NCBI RefSeq assembly: GCF_029952525.1
Contig: NZ_JASAOF010000002.1
Coordinates: 558,001-622,000, forward strand
Direction of reading: 5' to 3'
Length of the DNA stretch: 64,000 bases
DNA from: Saccharopolyspora ipomoeae
GTDB lineage: Bacteria > Actinomycetota > Actinomycetes > Mycobacteriales > Pseudonocardiaceae
In this document: in pieces, positions 16,593 to 25,399 of the stretch
Numbering within the stretch: position 1 is the first letter of the stretch
Layout of the letters: each line of letters starts with the position of its first letter
Translations under genes and position numbers: made by a program
Notes under the pieces: generated by a model
The model's database searches: none
What the model was told of the DNA's origin: nothing
The model's input: the letters and a program-made list of their open reading frames with translations, nothing else

Positions 16593-19016
16593 TCAGAGCC
16601 GCACGGACGTGGTCTCGGCGGTGGTGAGGGCGTTCGAGCCGACGTGCAGGGCGTACTCGCCCGGCTCGTGGTGCCAGCCGTCGTTCCAGTGGGCGAGGTC
16701 GCGGGCGCGCACCGGGATGCGCACGTCCGCGGTCTCACCCGGTTCCGCTCGGACGGTGGTGAAGCCGACGAGCCAGCGCACGGGCCGGTCGACGGCGGAA
16801 TCGGGGCGCGAGGCGTAGACCTGCACGACGTGCTTGCCCGCGCGGTCACCGGTGTTGCGCACCGACGCGGTGACGGTGGCGACGCCGTCGGTGAACTCGG
16901 TCGCCGTGATGCCGGAGAGGGTCCAGGTGGTGTAGCCGAGTCCGTGGCCGAACGGGTAGGCCGGGGCGGTCCCGGCGCGCAGCCAGGCGCGGTAGCCGAT
17001 GTGGATGTCCTCGTCGTAGGACAGCGCCCCGTCCACCGGGGTCACGTCGAGCACCGGGACGTCGTCGATCGCTGCCGGCCACGTCGTGGGCAGCCTGCCG
17101 CCGGGCTCGCGGGCGCCGGTGAGCAGATCCCCGACCGCGCGGCCGTACTCCTGACCGGCGAAGTAGTTGACCACGATCGCCGCGGCCTGCTCCCGCCACG
17201 GCAGCAGCACCGGGGAACCCGAGTTGACCAGCACGACCGTGCGCGGGTTGGCCGCCAGCACCGCCCGCACCAGGTCGTCCTGGCGTCCCGGCAGGTTCAG
17301 GTCGGCGCGGTCGTAGCCCTCGGACTCCACGCGGGAGTTCGTGCCCACCACGACCACCGCGACCTCCGCCTCTGCGGCCGCGCGGGCCGCCTCGGCGATG
17401 AGCGCGTCGGCGTCGGCCTCGGCGGGCTCGGTTCCGATGGTGATGCTGAAGGCGCTGCTCAGGCCGCCGTCCATCCGCTGCGGGCGGAACTCCACCCGCA
17501 GCCGCGCGGTGCGCCCGGCCTCGAACTCCACCGGGACCGACATCGCAGGCGGCGACAGGAACGCCGCACCCAGGTCCGCGCCGACGGCTTCGGTGGTGCG
17601 CTCGACCAGCAGCTCCCCGTCGACGAGCACCCGGCCGGTGCCGACCGAGGCGCACCCGAGGCGCTGCGCACCGGATTCGCCCGGCGTGTAGTAGGTTTCG
17701 AACACCAGCGTCGTCATCTCGCCGATGGGCGCATCGCCGCCGAAGTAGACCAGTCCGCTGGCCAGCCGGTCCTCGGTGAACAGCACCGCGCCGTCGGCGT
17801 CGAGCATCTCGACCCGCGCCCCGGGCTCGCCGGTGACGGGGTTGCGCATCGCGTCGCGGTCGAGCTCGGCCAGCCCCTCCTGCACGATCGCGCCCAGCGA
17901 GTACGACACCTCCGCGTCGGGGAACGCCGCCCGAACGCCCTCCAGCGGCGACACGATGCGCTCCGGCAGCACGGTGGCGCTGCCGCCGCCCTGGGTGCGC
18001 GCGTGCAGCGCGTTGTGGCCGATCACCGCGATGCGAGCCGGGTCCGCCAGCGGCAGGAGCCCGTCGTTGGCAAGCAGGACCGACCCCTCGACGGCGGCCT
18101 CGCGGGCGAAAGCGACGCCGTCCTCCCGGTGTTCGGGCTCGGCGGGCTCGAACCCCTCCAGCGCTCCGACGCGGGCGGCCAGGCGCAGCAGGCGGCGCAC
18201 CTTGCGGTCGACGGCGGCCTCGTCGACGGCACCGCTGCGCACCGCCTCGACCAGCGCCGCACCCCACGGCCCGTCCGGGCCGGGCATCACCAGGTCTTGG
18301 GAGTGCTTCGCACTCCCCACGCTGCGCACGGCCGTCCAGTCGCTGATCACCACGCCGTCGAAACCCCACTCGCTGTTGAGCGGGGTCTCCAGCAGCTCGT
18401 TCTCGGTCGCCGTGGCGCCGTTGATGGAGTTGTAGGCGCTCATCACCAACCACGCCCGCTCCCGCACCACCGCGTCCTCGAACGCCCGCAGGTAGACCTC
18501 CCGCAACGCGCGGTCGCTCACCCGCACGTCGACGGTGAACCGGTCGGTCTCGAAGTCGTTGGCCACGTAGTGCTTCGGCGTGGCCCCCACGCCGTTGTCC
18601 TGCACGCCCCGCACGTAGGCCGCCGCCAGGTGCGCGGTCAGCAGCGGATCCTCGCTGAAAGCCTCGAAGTGCCTGCCGCCCAGCGGGGACCGGTGCAGGT
18701 TGATCGTCGGCCCCAGCACCACGTCCACCCCCTTGCGACGGGCCTCCACCGCGGCCACCGCGCCGTAGCGGGCGGCGATGCCGGTGTCCCAGGACGACGA
18801 CAAGGAGCTGGCCGACGGCAGGTTCAGCGACGGCGAGCGCTCGTCCCACACCTCACCGCGCACCCCGCTCGGACCGTCCGAGACCACCATCCGCCGCAAC
18901 CCGATCTCCTCGATCGGCCACGTCGTCCAGAAGTCCCGGCCCGTCAGCAACCGGACCTTGTCCTCCAGCCCGAGCTGGCCGACGAGGTCGTCGAGGTGGT
19001 CGTCGATGGCAGTCAT
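16593..19016 (-). CDS. Glycoside hydrolase family 3 beta-glycosidase
   Basis: Retaining beta-glucosidase-type enzyme, 807 residues, no signal peptide, so it acts on imported oligosaccharide. The GH3 N-terminal barrel carries substrate-binding KHYVANDFE and the nucleophile Asp in GVVISDWTAV (about residue 225). The C-terminal sandwich begins near residue 310 (VLLANDGLLPL) and contains a PA14-like insertion (about 380-500). A fibronectin-like domain closes the protein (YAFPFGHG-type turn, then about 720-800). Last gene of the unit GPH transporter, LacI, sulfatase, GH3; it starts 27 bases after the sulfatase stop. A desulfated beta-glycan fragment is the probable substrate (inferred). Confidence 0.92.
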   Translation of the reverse strand: MTAIDDHLDDLVGQLGLEDKVRLLTGRDFWTTWPIEEIGLRRMVVSDGPSGVRGEVWDERSPSLNLPSASSLSSSWDTGIAARYGAVAAVEARRKGVDVVLGPTINLHRSPLGGRHFEAFSEDPLLTAHLAAAYVRGVQDNGVGATPKHYVANDFETDRFTVDVRVSDRALREVYLRAFEDAVVRERAWLVMSAYNSINGATATENELLETPLNSEWGFDGVVISDWTAVRSVGSAKHSQDLVMPGPDGPWGAALVEAVRSGAVDEAAVDRKVRRLLRLAARVGALEGFEPAEPEHREDGVAFAREAAVEGSVLLANDGLLPLADPARIAVIGHNALHARTQGGGSATVLPERIVSPLEGVRAAFPDAEVSYSLGAIVQEGLAELDRDAMRNPVTGEPGARVEMLDADGAVLFTEDRLASGLVYFGGDAPIGEMTTLVFETYYTPGESGAQRLGCASVGTGRVLVDGELLVERTTEAVGADLGAAFLSPPAMSVPVEFEAGRTARLRVEFRPQRMDGGLSSAFSITIGTEPAEADADALIAEAARAAAEAEVAVVVVGTNSRVESEGYDRADLNLPGRQDDLVRAVLAANPRTVVLVNSGSPVLLPWREQAAAIVVNYFAGQEYGRAVGDLLTGAREPGGRLPTTWPAAIDDVPVLDVTPVDGALSYDEDIHIGYRAWLRAGTAPAYPFGHGLGYTTWTLSGITATEFTDGVATVTASVRNTGDRAGKHVVQVYASRPDSAVDRPVRWLVGFTTVRAEPGETADVRIPVRARDLAHWNDGWHHEPGEYALHVGSNALTTAETTSVRL

Positions 19017-19043
19017 GCGTTGCTCTCTCCCTCTGTTCGAACG

Positions 19044-20552
19044 TCAGCTCGTCGCGCGGATTTCGGCGACGTACTTCTCGACCCTGTCGAGCATGTCGGC
19101 GTCGTGGGGTCCCCACTGCGGCTGCGGCGTGCCCGGCCCGGTGTAGGGCTCGTCGGCGTAGTGCTGCTGGTACCCGGCCAGCTTCGCCTCCAGCTCGCGG
19201 CGGATCTCGGCGTGGGCCGGGTCGTCGGCGAGGTTGGTGAGCTCGGCCGGGTCGGCGCGCAGGTCGTAGAGCTCCCACTCCGGTTCGAAGATCCGCTCCG
19301 AGGCTCCGGGGACGCCGAGCCCCGCCCCGTAGTAGTGGATCAGCTTGTGGTCGGCGGTGCGGATGCCGTAGTGGGCGGGCGCGTTGTGGATCGGGTCGTC
19401 GTGCTCCCAGTACCGGTAGTAGACGGCGTCCGGCCAGTCCGCGACCTGCTCACCGCGCAGCAGCGGCAGGAAGCTGCGGCCCTGCGCGTCCGGCAGCACC
19501 TCGGCGGCGTCGAGTCCGCATGCGTCCAGGAACGTCGGGGCGAAGTCGGCGTTGGTGATGATCTCCTCGCAGCGGCTGCCGGGCGCGATCTGCGCGGGCC
19601 AGCGGATCAGCATCGGCATCTGCAGCGACTGGTCGAACATCAACCGCTTGTCGAACCAGCCGTGGTCGCCCAGGAAGAAGCCCTGGTCGGAGGTGTAGAC
19701 GACGAGGGTGTTCTCGGACAACCCGAGTTCGTCGAGGTGGTCGAGCAGGCGGCCGACGTTGTCGTCGATGGACTGGATGCACTGCAGGTAGTCGCGCATG
19801 TAGAGCTGGTACTTCCAGCGCATCCGCGCCTCGCGGTTCTCCGGCCCGCGCAGGTGCTCGGGCACGTCGGACTTGAGGTCGTCGGCACCGAGGTCGTCGG
19901 CGATGGTCATGTGCACCCCGCGCACCGCCTTGCTGCGGGTGGCGTGGTCGTCGAAGAACGTCTCCGGTTCCGGGATGTCGCCGTCGGCGTAGAGGTGCCG
20001 GTGCTTGTCGTCCGGGACCCACGGCCGGTGCGGTGCCTTGTGGTGCACCATCAGGCAGAACGGCTTGTCCTGGTCGCGGTTGTCGAGCCAGTCGATCGCC
20101 TGGTCGGTGACGATGTCGGTGGCGTACCCCGGCACCGTCGACGAACCGCGCGCGTCGATCATCTCCGGGTCGACGTAGTCGCCCTGCCCGGGGAAGATCT
20201 TCCAGTCGTCGAACCCGCGCGGCAGCGACCGCCCGTGCTCGCCGAGGTGCCACTTGCCGAACAGCGCGGTGGAGAAACCGCTGTCCCGCATCGCCTCGAC
20301 GAACGTCGGCACCCGGTAGTCCATCTCGGTCCAGATCGACGAGACGCCGTTGATGTGGCTGTAGGTCCCGGTGAGGATCGTCGCGCGCGACGGGCTGCAG
20401 ATCGCGTTCGTGCAGTACGTCGCGTCCATCCGCACGCCCTCGTCGGCGAGCCGGTCCAGGTTCGGGGTGGTGTTGACGCGACTGCCGTAGGCCGAGATCG
20501 CGTGCGCCGCGTGGTCGTCGGACATGATGAAGACGATGTTGGTGCGTGTCAC
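19044..20552 (-). CDS. Type I (formylglycine) sulfatase
   Basis: Hydrolyses sulfate esters, 502 residues. The formylglycine motif is C52-S-P-S-R within AICSPSRATILTGT, and Ca2+-binding residues are in FIMSDDH near the start and TSDQGFFLGDHGW. There is no signal peptide, so it is cytosolic or needs another route. The GTG at 20552 is preferred: AGAAGGAA lies upstream and the family begins just before NIVFIMSDD. An ATG at 20588 overlapping the LacI stop (TGATG) would add 12 residues. Maturation needs a formylglycine-generating enzyme, which is not in this window. Substrate is probably a sulfated glycan, given GH3 and the GPH transporter. Confidence 0.92.
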   Translation of the reverse strand: MTRTNIVFIMSDDHAAHAISAYGSRVNTTPNLDRLADEGVRMDATYCTNAICSPSRATILTGTYSHINGVSSIWTEMDYRVPTFVEAMRDSGFSTALFGKWHLGEHGRSLPRGFDDWKIFPGQGDYVDPEMIDARGSSTVPGYATDIVTDQAIDWLDNRDQDKPFCLMVHHKAPHRPWVPDDKHRHLYADGDIPEPETFFDDHATRSKAVRGVHMTIADDLGADDLKSDVPEHLRGPENREARMRWKYQLYMRDYLQCIQSIDDNVGRLLDHLDELGLSENTLVVYTSDQGFFLGDHGWFDKRLMFDQSLQMPMLIRWPAQIAPGSRCEEIITNADFAPTFLDACGLDAAEVLPDAQGRSFLPLLRGEQVADWPDAVYYRYWEHDDPIHNAPAHYGIRTADHKLIHYYGAGLGVPGASERIFEPEWELYDLRADPAELTNLADDPAHAEIRRELEAKLAGYQQHYADEPYTGPGTPQPQWGPHDADMLDRVEKYVAEIRATS

Positions 20553-20587
20553 CGATTCCTTCTCTCTGCGGTCGAACGTCCCCGCCA

Positions 20588-21619
20588 TCAGGGGGCGTCC
20601 AGTTCGGGCTGCAGGACCAGGTGCTCGTGGGCGCCTTCGCGGATCTCCTGCATGAGCAACCGCGCGCTCTCCGCGCCGGCCCGCTCCAGCGGCAGGCGCG
20701 AGTAGGCGAGGCCGGGCCAGATGCGGGGCGACGGTGTCCCCCCGGCCAGCGCGCCCACGAAGATGCGGTTCTCGCGCACCCGCTCGGTGGACATCACGGC
20801 CTCCACGTCCGCACCCCACGAGCACACCACGGCCACCGAGCCCGGGTCCTCGTCCTCGGAGCCGATCGCGGCGCCGACCCGCTCCGCGACCTCGCGGGCG
20901 TAGTCGTCGACGTGCGCCCGGGACCTCTCGAACTCGCGGAGCCGCTCACCGGTCAGGCCGGTCGAGACGACCCGCAGCGACAGCGACGGGTGGTCGGCGA
21001 GCGCGCGCAGCAGCGCCTGCTCGCGCTGCCGGTTGGCGCGCGAGGGCACCTCGGGGTGGACGTGCAGCACGACGCGGAACCCGCGCTCGGCGACGTGCTC
21101 GATCATCTGCCGCGCGCCCGCGGAGTAGTCGAAATCCACCGTCGAGTAAGGGGTTCCGGCCGCGTCGGGCGCTCCGCAGTCGAGCGCGACGAACGGCAGC
21201 CCCTCCCGCGCGGCCTGCCTGAATGCCTCGGGCACCGACTCGTCGTCGTGCCCGACGAACACGATCCCGTCGAGCCTCCCGCTGCGGTAGTCCTCCAGGT
21301 AGGCCCCGCCGGAGGGGTCGGACAGGATCGTCAGGTGCATCCGCTCCTCGGCCAGCGCCACGCTCGCGCCCTGCACGATCGCCGCGAACCGGGGGTTGGT
21401 GAGTGGCTTGGTCACCAGCATCCCGACGATGCGGCTGGAGCGGGAGCGCAGCGAGCGGGCGACGCTGTTGGGGATGTAGCCGAGATCCTTGGCGATGCGC
21501 CGCACGCGCGCCCGGGTCTCGGCCGACAGCACCACCTTCGACGAGTCGTTGAGCACGTAGGACACCGTCGAGACCGACACGCCCGCGCGCTCGGCGACGT
21601 CCTTGAGCGTCGGCCGCAT
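20588..21619 (-). CDS. LacI-family regulator of the sulfatase/GH3 operon
   Basis: 343 residues. The N-terminal HTH is TLKDVAERAGVSVSTVSYVLN, followed by an effector-binding domain. Its ATG overlaps the transporter stop by one base (TGATG) and its own stop can couple to the sulfatase, so it is embedded in the operon it probably regulates. A perfect LacI-type palindrome with central CG and a near copy lie upstream of the first gene (23081-23113), which makes autoregulation of the whole unit likely. The effector is probably a breakdown product of the glycan (inferred). Confidence 0.92.
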   Translation of the reverse strand: MRPTLKDVAERAGVSVSTVSYVLNDSSKVVLSAETRARVRRIAKDLGYIPNSVARSLRSRSSRIVGMLVTKPLTNPRFAAIVQGASVALAEERMHLTILSDPSGGAYLEDYRSGRLDGIVFVGHDDESVPEAFRQAAREGLPFVALDCGAPDAAGTPYSTVDFDYSAGARQMIEHVAERGFRVVLHVHPEVPSRANRQREQALLRALADHPSLSLRVVSTGLTGERLREFERSRAHVDDYAREVAERVGAAIGSEDEDPGSVAVVCSWGADVEAVMSTERVRENRIFVGALAGGTPSPRIWPGLAYSRLPLERAGAESARLLMQEIREGAHEHLVLQPELDAP

Positions 21620-23052
21620 CAGGCCTCCCCGGTCCGCTGGGCGTGCCGATTCTCCAGCTCGGCGACCTGGGCGATCACCCGCGCCCGGTTGAGCGGGAAC
21701 AGCAGCAGCACGCAGGCGGCGACGGCGAACAGGCATCCGGGCACCAGCGTGGCCAGCGCGTAGATCCCGTCGACGGTGGCGTCGCTCTGCACCGGCTTTC
21801 CGCTCTGGAACCCGACGAAGGCCAGGGCGAACCCGCCGACACCGCCGGAGACGGCCTGCCCGACCTTGCGGGCCCAGGTGTTGATCGAGTAGATCGTGCC
21901 GTCGTCGCGCTCCCCGCTGCGCACCTCCTCGGCGTCGATGACGTCGGCGATCACGGCCCACACCAGCAGGTTGTAGAACCCGACGCCGAAGCCCGCGAGC
22001 AGGTTCAGCGCGACGAACACCCACGGGTCGGTGATCCGCAGCGCGAACAGCAGGAGGTAGACCGCCGCCGCTCCGAACAGCGCGGCGATGAGCACCTCCT
22101 TCTTGCCGAACCGGGAGGCGATGCGCGCCGCGACCGGTGCGAGCAGGAGCCCGGGCACGTAGGTCGCCAGCTGCGAGGGACCGGACATCGCACCGTTGTT
22201 GAAGTGGTAGAGCCACAGGTAGGCGGCCATCGTCGACAGGAACAGGCTGCCCAGCATGATCACGATGTTCGAGGCGATCACCACGATCAGCGGCCGGCTC
22301 CCGGCCAGCACGCGCAGCAGGCGGCCGAATCCCCGCCGCTCGGCGGGTTCGGGGGCCTCGACGCGTTCGCGCACCCCGGCGTGGCACAGGAAGTAGAACA
22401 GCGCCGCGCAGGCCGAGAACACCAGCGCCGTGGCGAAGAACCGCATCGGGACGACCTGCGACCGGCCGTCGACCATCCCGTAGATCAGCAGCGGTGGCAC
22501 CAGGGACACGATCAGCCCGGCGCTGTTGGCGCCGAGCCCGCGGAACACCGACAGCGACGAGCGGTGCTTCGGGTCGTCGCTGATGACCGAGACCATCGAC
22601 CCGTAGGAGATGTTGGTGGTGGTGTAGAAGATCGAGCCCCACACCAGGTAGGTCACCGCAGCGTAGCCGAGCTTGACCGGGTAGTCCCAGTCGGCGATGA
22701 ACGGCGCGTACATGAAGGTGCTCGCCACCGCCACGGGGATCGCCATCCGCGCGATCCACGGCCGGAAGCGACCGCCGCGCGACGGCGCGTGCCGGTCGAG
22801 GAACCGGCCCCAGCCGACGTCGGTGAACGCGTCGATCAGCCGGGCGATGAGGAACACCGTCCCCACGTGCGCGGGGTTCAGACCGGCGACGTTGGTGTAG
22901 TACACGGTCAGGTACGCCGAGGCGAAGATGAAGGTGAAGTCGTTGCCGAGGTCGCCGAACAGGTAGCCGACGCGGTCGCGCCACCCGAAGGCGCGCAGCG
23001 CCCGGCGCTGCTGCGCGGCGTGCACATTGGTCATCTGCGGAGCCCTCTCCAT
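21619..23052 (-). CDS. GPH-family glycoside:cation symporter
   Basis: MFS-fold carrier of the glycoside-pentoside-hexuronide family, 477 residues with 12 helices. It has the typical opening FGWRDRVGYLFGDLGNDFTF, DVGWGRFLDR after helix 2, and WAVIADVIDAEEVRSGERDDG in the late loop. First gene of the sulfatase/GH3 unit, so it should import the sulfated oligosaccharide or glycoside. Two starts are possible: ATG 23052 with AGGAG 9 bases upstream, or ATG 23034 with GGAGAGGG upstream. Both leave the first helix intact. Confidence 0.9.
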   Translation of the reverse strand: MERAPQMTNVHAAQQRRALRAFGWRDRVGYLFGDLGNDFTFIFASAYLTVYYTNVAGLNPAHVGTVFLIARLIDAFTDVGWGRFLDRHAPSRGGRFRPWIARMAIPVAVASTFMYAPFIADWDYPVKLGYAAVTYLVWGSIFYTTTNISYGSMVSVISDDPKHRSSLSVFRGLGANSAGLIVSLVPPLLIYGMVDGRSQVVPMRFFATALVFSACAALFYFLCHAGVRERVEAPEPAERRGFGRLLRVLAGSRPLIVVIASNIVIMLGSLFLSTMAAYLWLYHFNNGAMSGPSQLATYVPGLLLAPVAARIASRFGKKEVLIAALFGAAAVYLLLFALRITDPWVFVALNLLAGFGVGFYNLLVWAVIADVIDAEEVRSGERDDGTIYSINTWARKVGQAVSGGVGGFALAFVGFQSGKPVQSDATVDGIYALATLVPGCLFAVAACVLLLFPLNRARVIAQVAELENRHAQRTGEA

Positions 23053-23080
23053 TGAGTCAGCTCCTGCTGAAGGTAGGTAC

Positions 23081-23113
23081 TCAAACGTTTGAGCTCAAAG
23101 CTCAATCGTTTGA
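23081..23113. promoter_or_regulatory. Twin LacI-type operators upstream of the GPH-LacI-sulfatase-GH3 unit
   Basis: TCAAACGTTTGA at 23081-23092 is a perfect 12-bp palindrome with the central CG of LacI operators. TCAATCGTTTGA at 23102-23113 differs by one base. The centres are 21 bp apart, two helical turns, so two dimers could bind the same face. The pair ends 29 bases before the transporter start. Confidence 0.75.
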
Positions 23114-23174
23114 TCCCCGGGATCTCACGCTCCGAGCTCACGTGGTGACCGCCCGCGACTCCAGGCGCAGCAGG

Positions 23175-23230
23175 TTGACAGCCCAACGCCCCCAACCTAT
23201 AACACTTTGCACATATGTGAGTCCGCACAT
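23175..23230 (+). promoter_or_regulatory. Sigma70-type promoter and PadR-type operator before the PadR gene
   Basis: -35 TTGACA (23175-23180), 17-base spacer, -10 TATAAC (23198-23203): close to consensus. CACATATGTG (23210-23219) is a perfect palindrome. ATGT (23215-23218), 8 bases, then ACAT (23227-23230) is the ATGT-N8-ACAT arrangement known for PadR operators, placed over the transcription start. Strong case for autorepression. Confidence 0.75.
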
Positions 23231-23250
23231 AACGGGGCTGCGAGGGTGGC

Positions 23251-23841
23251 ATGAAGTTCGAGCACGTGATCCTGGGCCTGCTGTCGTGGCGGCCGTTCAG
23301 CGGCTACGACCTGGGCAAGCACCTGGAGCGGGAGGGGCGGTTCATCCGCTCCAAGGTCCACTTGAGCCAGATCTACCGGCTGCTGTCGCGCATGGTCGAT
23401 TCCGGCTGGGTCTGCTACGAGGTGCAGGCCAACGACGGACGTCCCGACTCGAAGATCTACCGGCTCACCGAGGCCGGCGAGCAGGTGCTGCGCGAGTGGG
23501 TGGCCAGTCCTTACGTGCCACCGAGCAAGTTCACCGATTCGGAGTTCCTCGTGCGGTTCCGCTACGGGGGCCCGCTCGACCGCTCCGCGTTGCTCCGCCT
23601 GGTGCGCACCGAACTCGAGACCCGCAAGGCGGAGGTCTCGCTGTACCGCGACCGGGACCGGTCCGTCGGACCGCTGCAGCCGATCGACGGCGTGGACACC
23701 GACCTCGCCCAGCGGTTGGGCGACCTCGCCCACGACCACGGCTCGGCGGCCATGGACCACTGGATCGACTGGCTGGAACACGTCCTCGCCGAGCTGGAAT
23801 CCGAGGAGACCGCTCGGCACCCGCAGGGCCGCCAACGCTGA
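23251..23841 (+). CDS. PadR-family transcriptional regulator
   Basis: 196 residues. The N-terminal winged helix is MKFEHVILGLLSWRPFSGYDLGKHLE with recognition region SQIYRLLSRMVDSGW and wing DSKIYRLTEAGEQVL. The C-terminal half (about 95-185) is the helical dimerisation region of the long PadR subgroup. It stands first in a plus-strand group leading to an MFS transporter and two sulfatases, 102 bases before the transporter. Its promoter and an ATGT-N8-ACAT site are directly upstream. It probably represses itself, and perhaps the second sulfatase locus, until a small aromatic or sugar ligand appears (inferred). Confidence 0.9.
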   Translation: MKFEHVILGLLSWRPFSGYDLGKHLEREGRFIRSKVHLSQIYRLLSRMVDSGWVCYEVQANDGRPDSKIYRLTEAGEQVLREWVASPYVPPSKFTDSEFLVRFRYGGPLDRSALLRLVRTELETRKAEVSLYRDRDRSVGPLQPIDGVDTDLAQRLGDLAHDHGSAAMDHWIDWLEHVLAELESEETARHPQGRQR

Positions 23842-23943
23842 ACGCGTCGCATCCCCCGACGTCATCCCAACTCTGAGCACGTCCGCACTCGACGATCCGC
23901 GAGCTGATACATCCGAATCCACTGAGTGGCCCAGGAGGCAACG

Positions 23944-25299
23944 ATGCCCCAGCCGGAAACCCCCACCGAGGACACCCGCCCGCCCGACAGACCCGAGACG
24001 GCGTCCACCCCACCGGTTCGGCACCGCTGGCGCGGTCTCGCGCTGCTGACCGGCACGATGGTGGTGGACAACGACGAGAGCAAGCTCGTCACCACGCTCT
24101 TCCCCGTGCTGCGCAGCGCTCTGGCCATCCCGACCTCCGCGCTCGGCGTGCTCATCGCCGTCGGGCAGTTGATCGGCATGGTGACCAGCCCGCTGTGGAT
24201 GTGGTTGGCGCGCCGGTACAACCGCAAGATCGTCCTGGTGATCTGCAGCGGCCTGTGGGGGACCTGGAGCATCGCCGCCGGTTTCTCGCAGAACTTCACG
24301 CAGCTGCTCGTCCTCTACGCCGTCGCCGCCGCTGGTTTCCAGGGGGCGCAGCCGATCGTCAACGACCTCCTCGGAGACCTCTTCGACGACACGACCCGCG
24401 GGCGGGCCACGGGCTACCTCTACGGAGCACTGCAGCTGTCCAACGTGGTCATGGGTCCGCTGATCGGCATGCTCTCGCTGTTCGAAGATGGCTGGCGCTA
24501 CGGGTTCTTCGCGTCCGGCGCGCTCAACATCGTCGTCGGCGTCCTGACGCTGGCCCTCTTGAAGGATCCGGGAATCGGCGCTTCCGAACCGCAGCTGGCC
24601 GGGCTGGACCGGCAGCAGCGGGCCGCCCGGTCGAAGCTGACCTGGGCACGGCTCAAGGACCTGATGCGGATCCGCACGTTCCAGCTGATGGTCGTTCAAC
24701 GACTGCTGTCCTCGCACCTGCTGATCCTCACCTTCGGCGTCGTCTTCCTCGTCGACGTCCACCACTACGGCAACGCGGTGGCCGCTCTCGTGCTCATGCC
24801 GATGGGCATCGGCTACTTCCTCGGCACCTGGATCGGCGGTGAGGTCACCGACCGCGTGTCGCGGCGCATCCCCCGGTCCGGGCGCGTGCTTCTGCTGCAG
24901 ATCGCACAACTGGCCTTCGCGCTCGTCGCACTCGCCCTGCAGGTCAACTGGGGGAACATAGTCGTGTTCGCGGTGATCTACGCGGCGCTGGGCTTCCTGC
25001 AAGGTGTGAACCCCGGCATCAACCGGCCGATCGTCATGTCGACGACCCCTCCCGAACTGCGCGGCGCCGCGTTCGTCGTGCTGCTCTCGGTCGCCCAGGC
25101 GATCGCGTGGGCGATCTACTCGGCGGGCGCCGGTTTCCTGGCCGAAGCCATCGGCATGAAGGCGACGTTCTTCTGGTTGCTCGGCGTCGTGATGATCGTC
25201 AACGCCGCGTTCATCACGCTCCTCTACAAGCCCTACGACCGTGACCGCAGGTCGGTGCAGAACGCACTCGCCGACGGCGCGCGCACCCAGACCACTTAG
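23944..25299 (+). CDS. MFS transporter of the second sulfatase locus
   Basis: About 451 residues and 12 helices. The first helix pair carries the DNDESKLVTTLFPVL motif (acidic, after helix 1) and the conserved loop is WLARRYNRKIVLV. ATG 23944 is chosen for AGGAGG 6 bases upstream; an upstream start at 23926 has none. The N-terminal 33 residues are proline-rich and polar. Downstream lie a 29-codon ORF with a hairpin and two sulfatases, all on the same strand, so it probably imports their sulfated substrate or exports a product. The family does not settle direction. Confidence 0.87.
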   Translation: MPQPETPTEDTRPPDRPETASTPPVRHRWRGLALLTGTMVVDNDESKLVTTLFPVLRSALAIPTSALGVLIAVGQLIGMVTSPLWMWLARRYNRKIVLVICSGLWGTWSIAAGFSQNFTQLLVLYAVAAAGFQGAQPIVNDLLGDLFDDTTRGRATGYLYGALQLSNVVMGPLIGMLSLFEDGWRYGFFASGALNIVVGVLTLALLKDPGIGASEPQLAGLDRQQRAARSKLTWARLKDLMRIRTFQLMVVQRLLSSHLLILTFGVVFLVDVHHYGNAVAALVLMPMGIGYFLGTWIGGEVTDRVSRRIPRSGRVLLLQIAQLAFALVALALQVNWGNIVVFAVIYAALGFLQGVNPGINRPIVMSTTPPELRGAAFVVLLSVAQAIAWAIYSAGAGFLAEAIGMKATFFWLLGVVMIVNAAFITLLYKPYDRDRRSVQNALADGARTQTT

Positions 25300-25309
25300 G
25301 AGCACACCG

Positions 25310-25399
25310 ATGCGGCACCACCGCGAGCCCGGGCGACTCCGGGCGATCGCACCAGTCGACCGCCGAGTCGCCCGGGCCGTCGAGGGGGCATCGCGATGA
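25310..25399 (+). CDS. 29-codon leader ORF overlapping a sulfatase start
   Basis: ATG 25310 follows AGGAG (25298-25302). The peptide begins MRHHREPGRLRAIAP, is arginine-rich, and stops at a TGA (25397-25399) that overlaps the sulfatase ATG as ATGA. The ORF spans a perfect 13-bp inverted repeat. This looks like a translated leader that couples or gates sulfatase translation rather than a functional protein. It resembles nothing I recognise. Confidence 0.5.
   Translation: MRHHREPGRLRAIAPVDRRVARAVEGASR
25327..25377 (+). promoter_or_regulatory. 13-bp perfect hairpin inside the leader ORF
   Basis: GCCCGGGCGACTC (25327-25339) pairs exactly with GAGTCGCCCGGGC (25365-25377) around a 25-base loop. 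No U-tract follows. It ends 18 bases before the sulfatase ATG, so ribosome passage through the leader ORF would open it. A candidate attenuator or translational gate. Confidence 0.6.

Noticed and set aside
16644-20705. 1353-codon plus-strand ORF
   Set aside because: Antisense to GH3 and sulfatase, both with intact catalytic motifs; no domain seen in the ORF.
20588-22984. 798-codon minus-strand ORF apparently fusing a long N-terminus to LacI
   Set aside because: The N-terminal part is an out-of-frame reading of the GPH transporter; the LacI HTH begins at ATG 21619.
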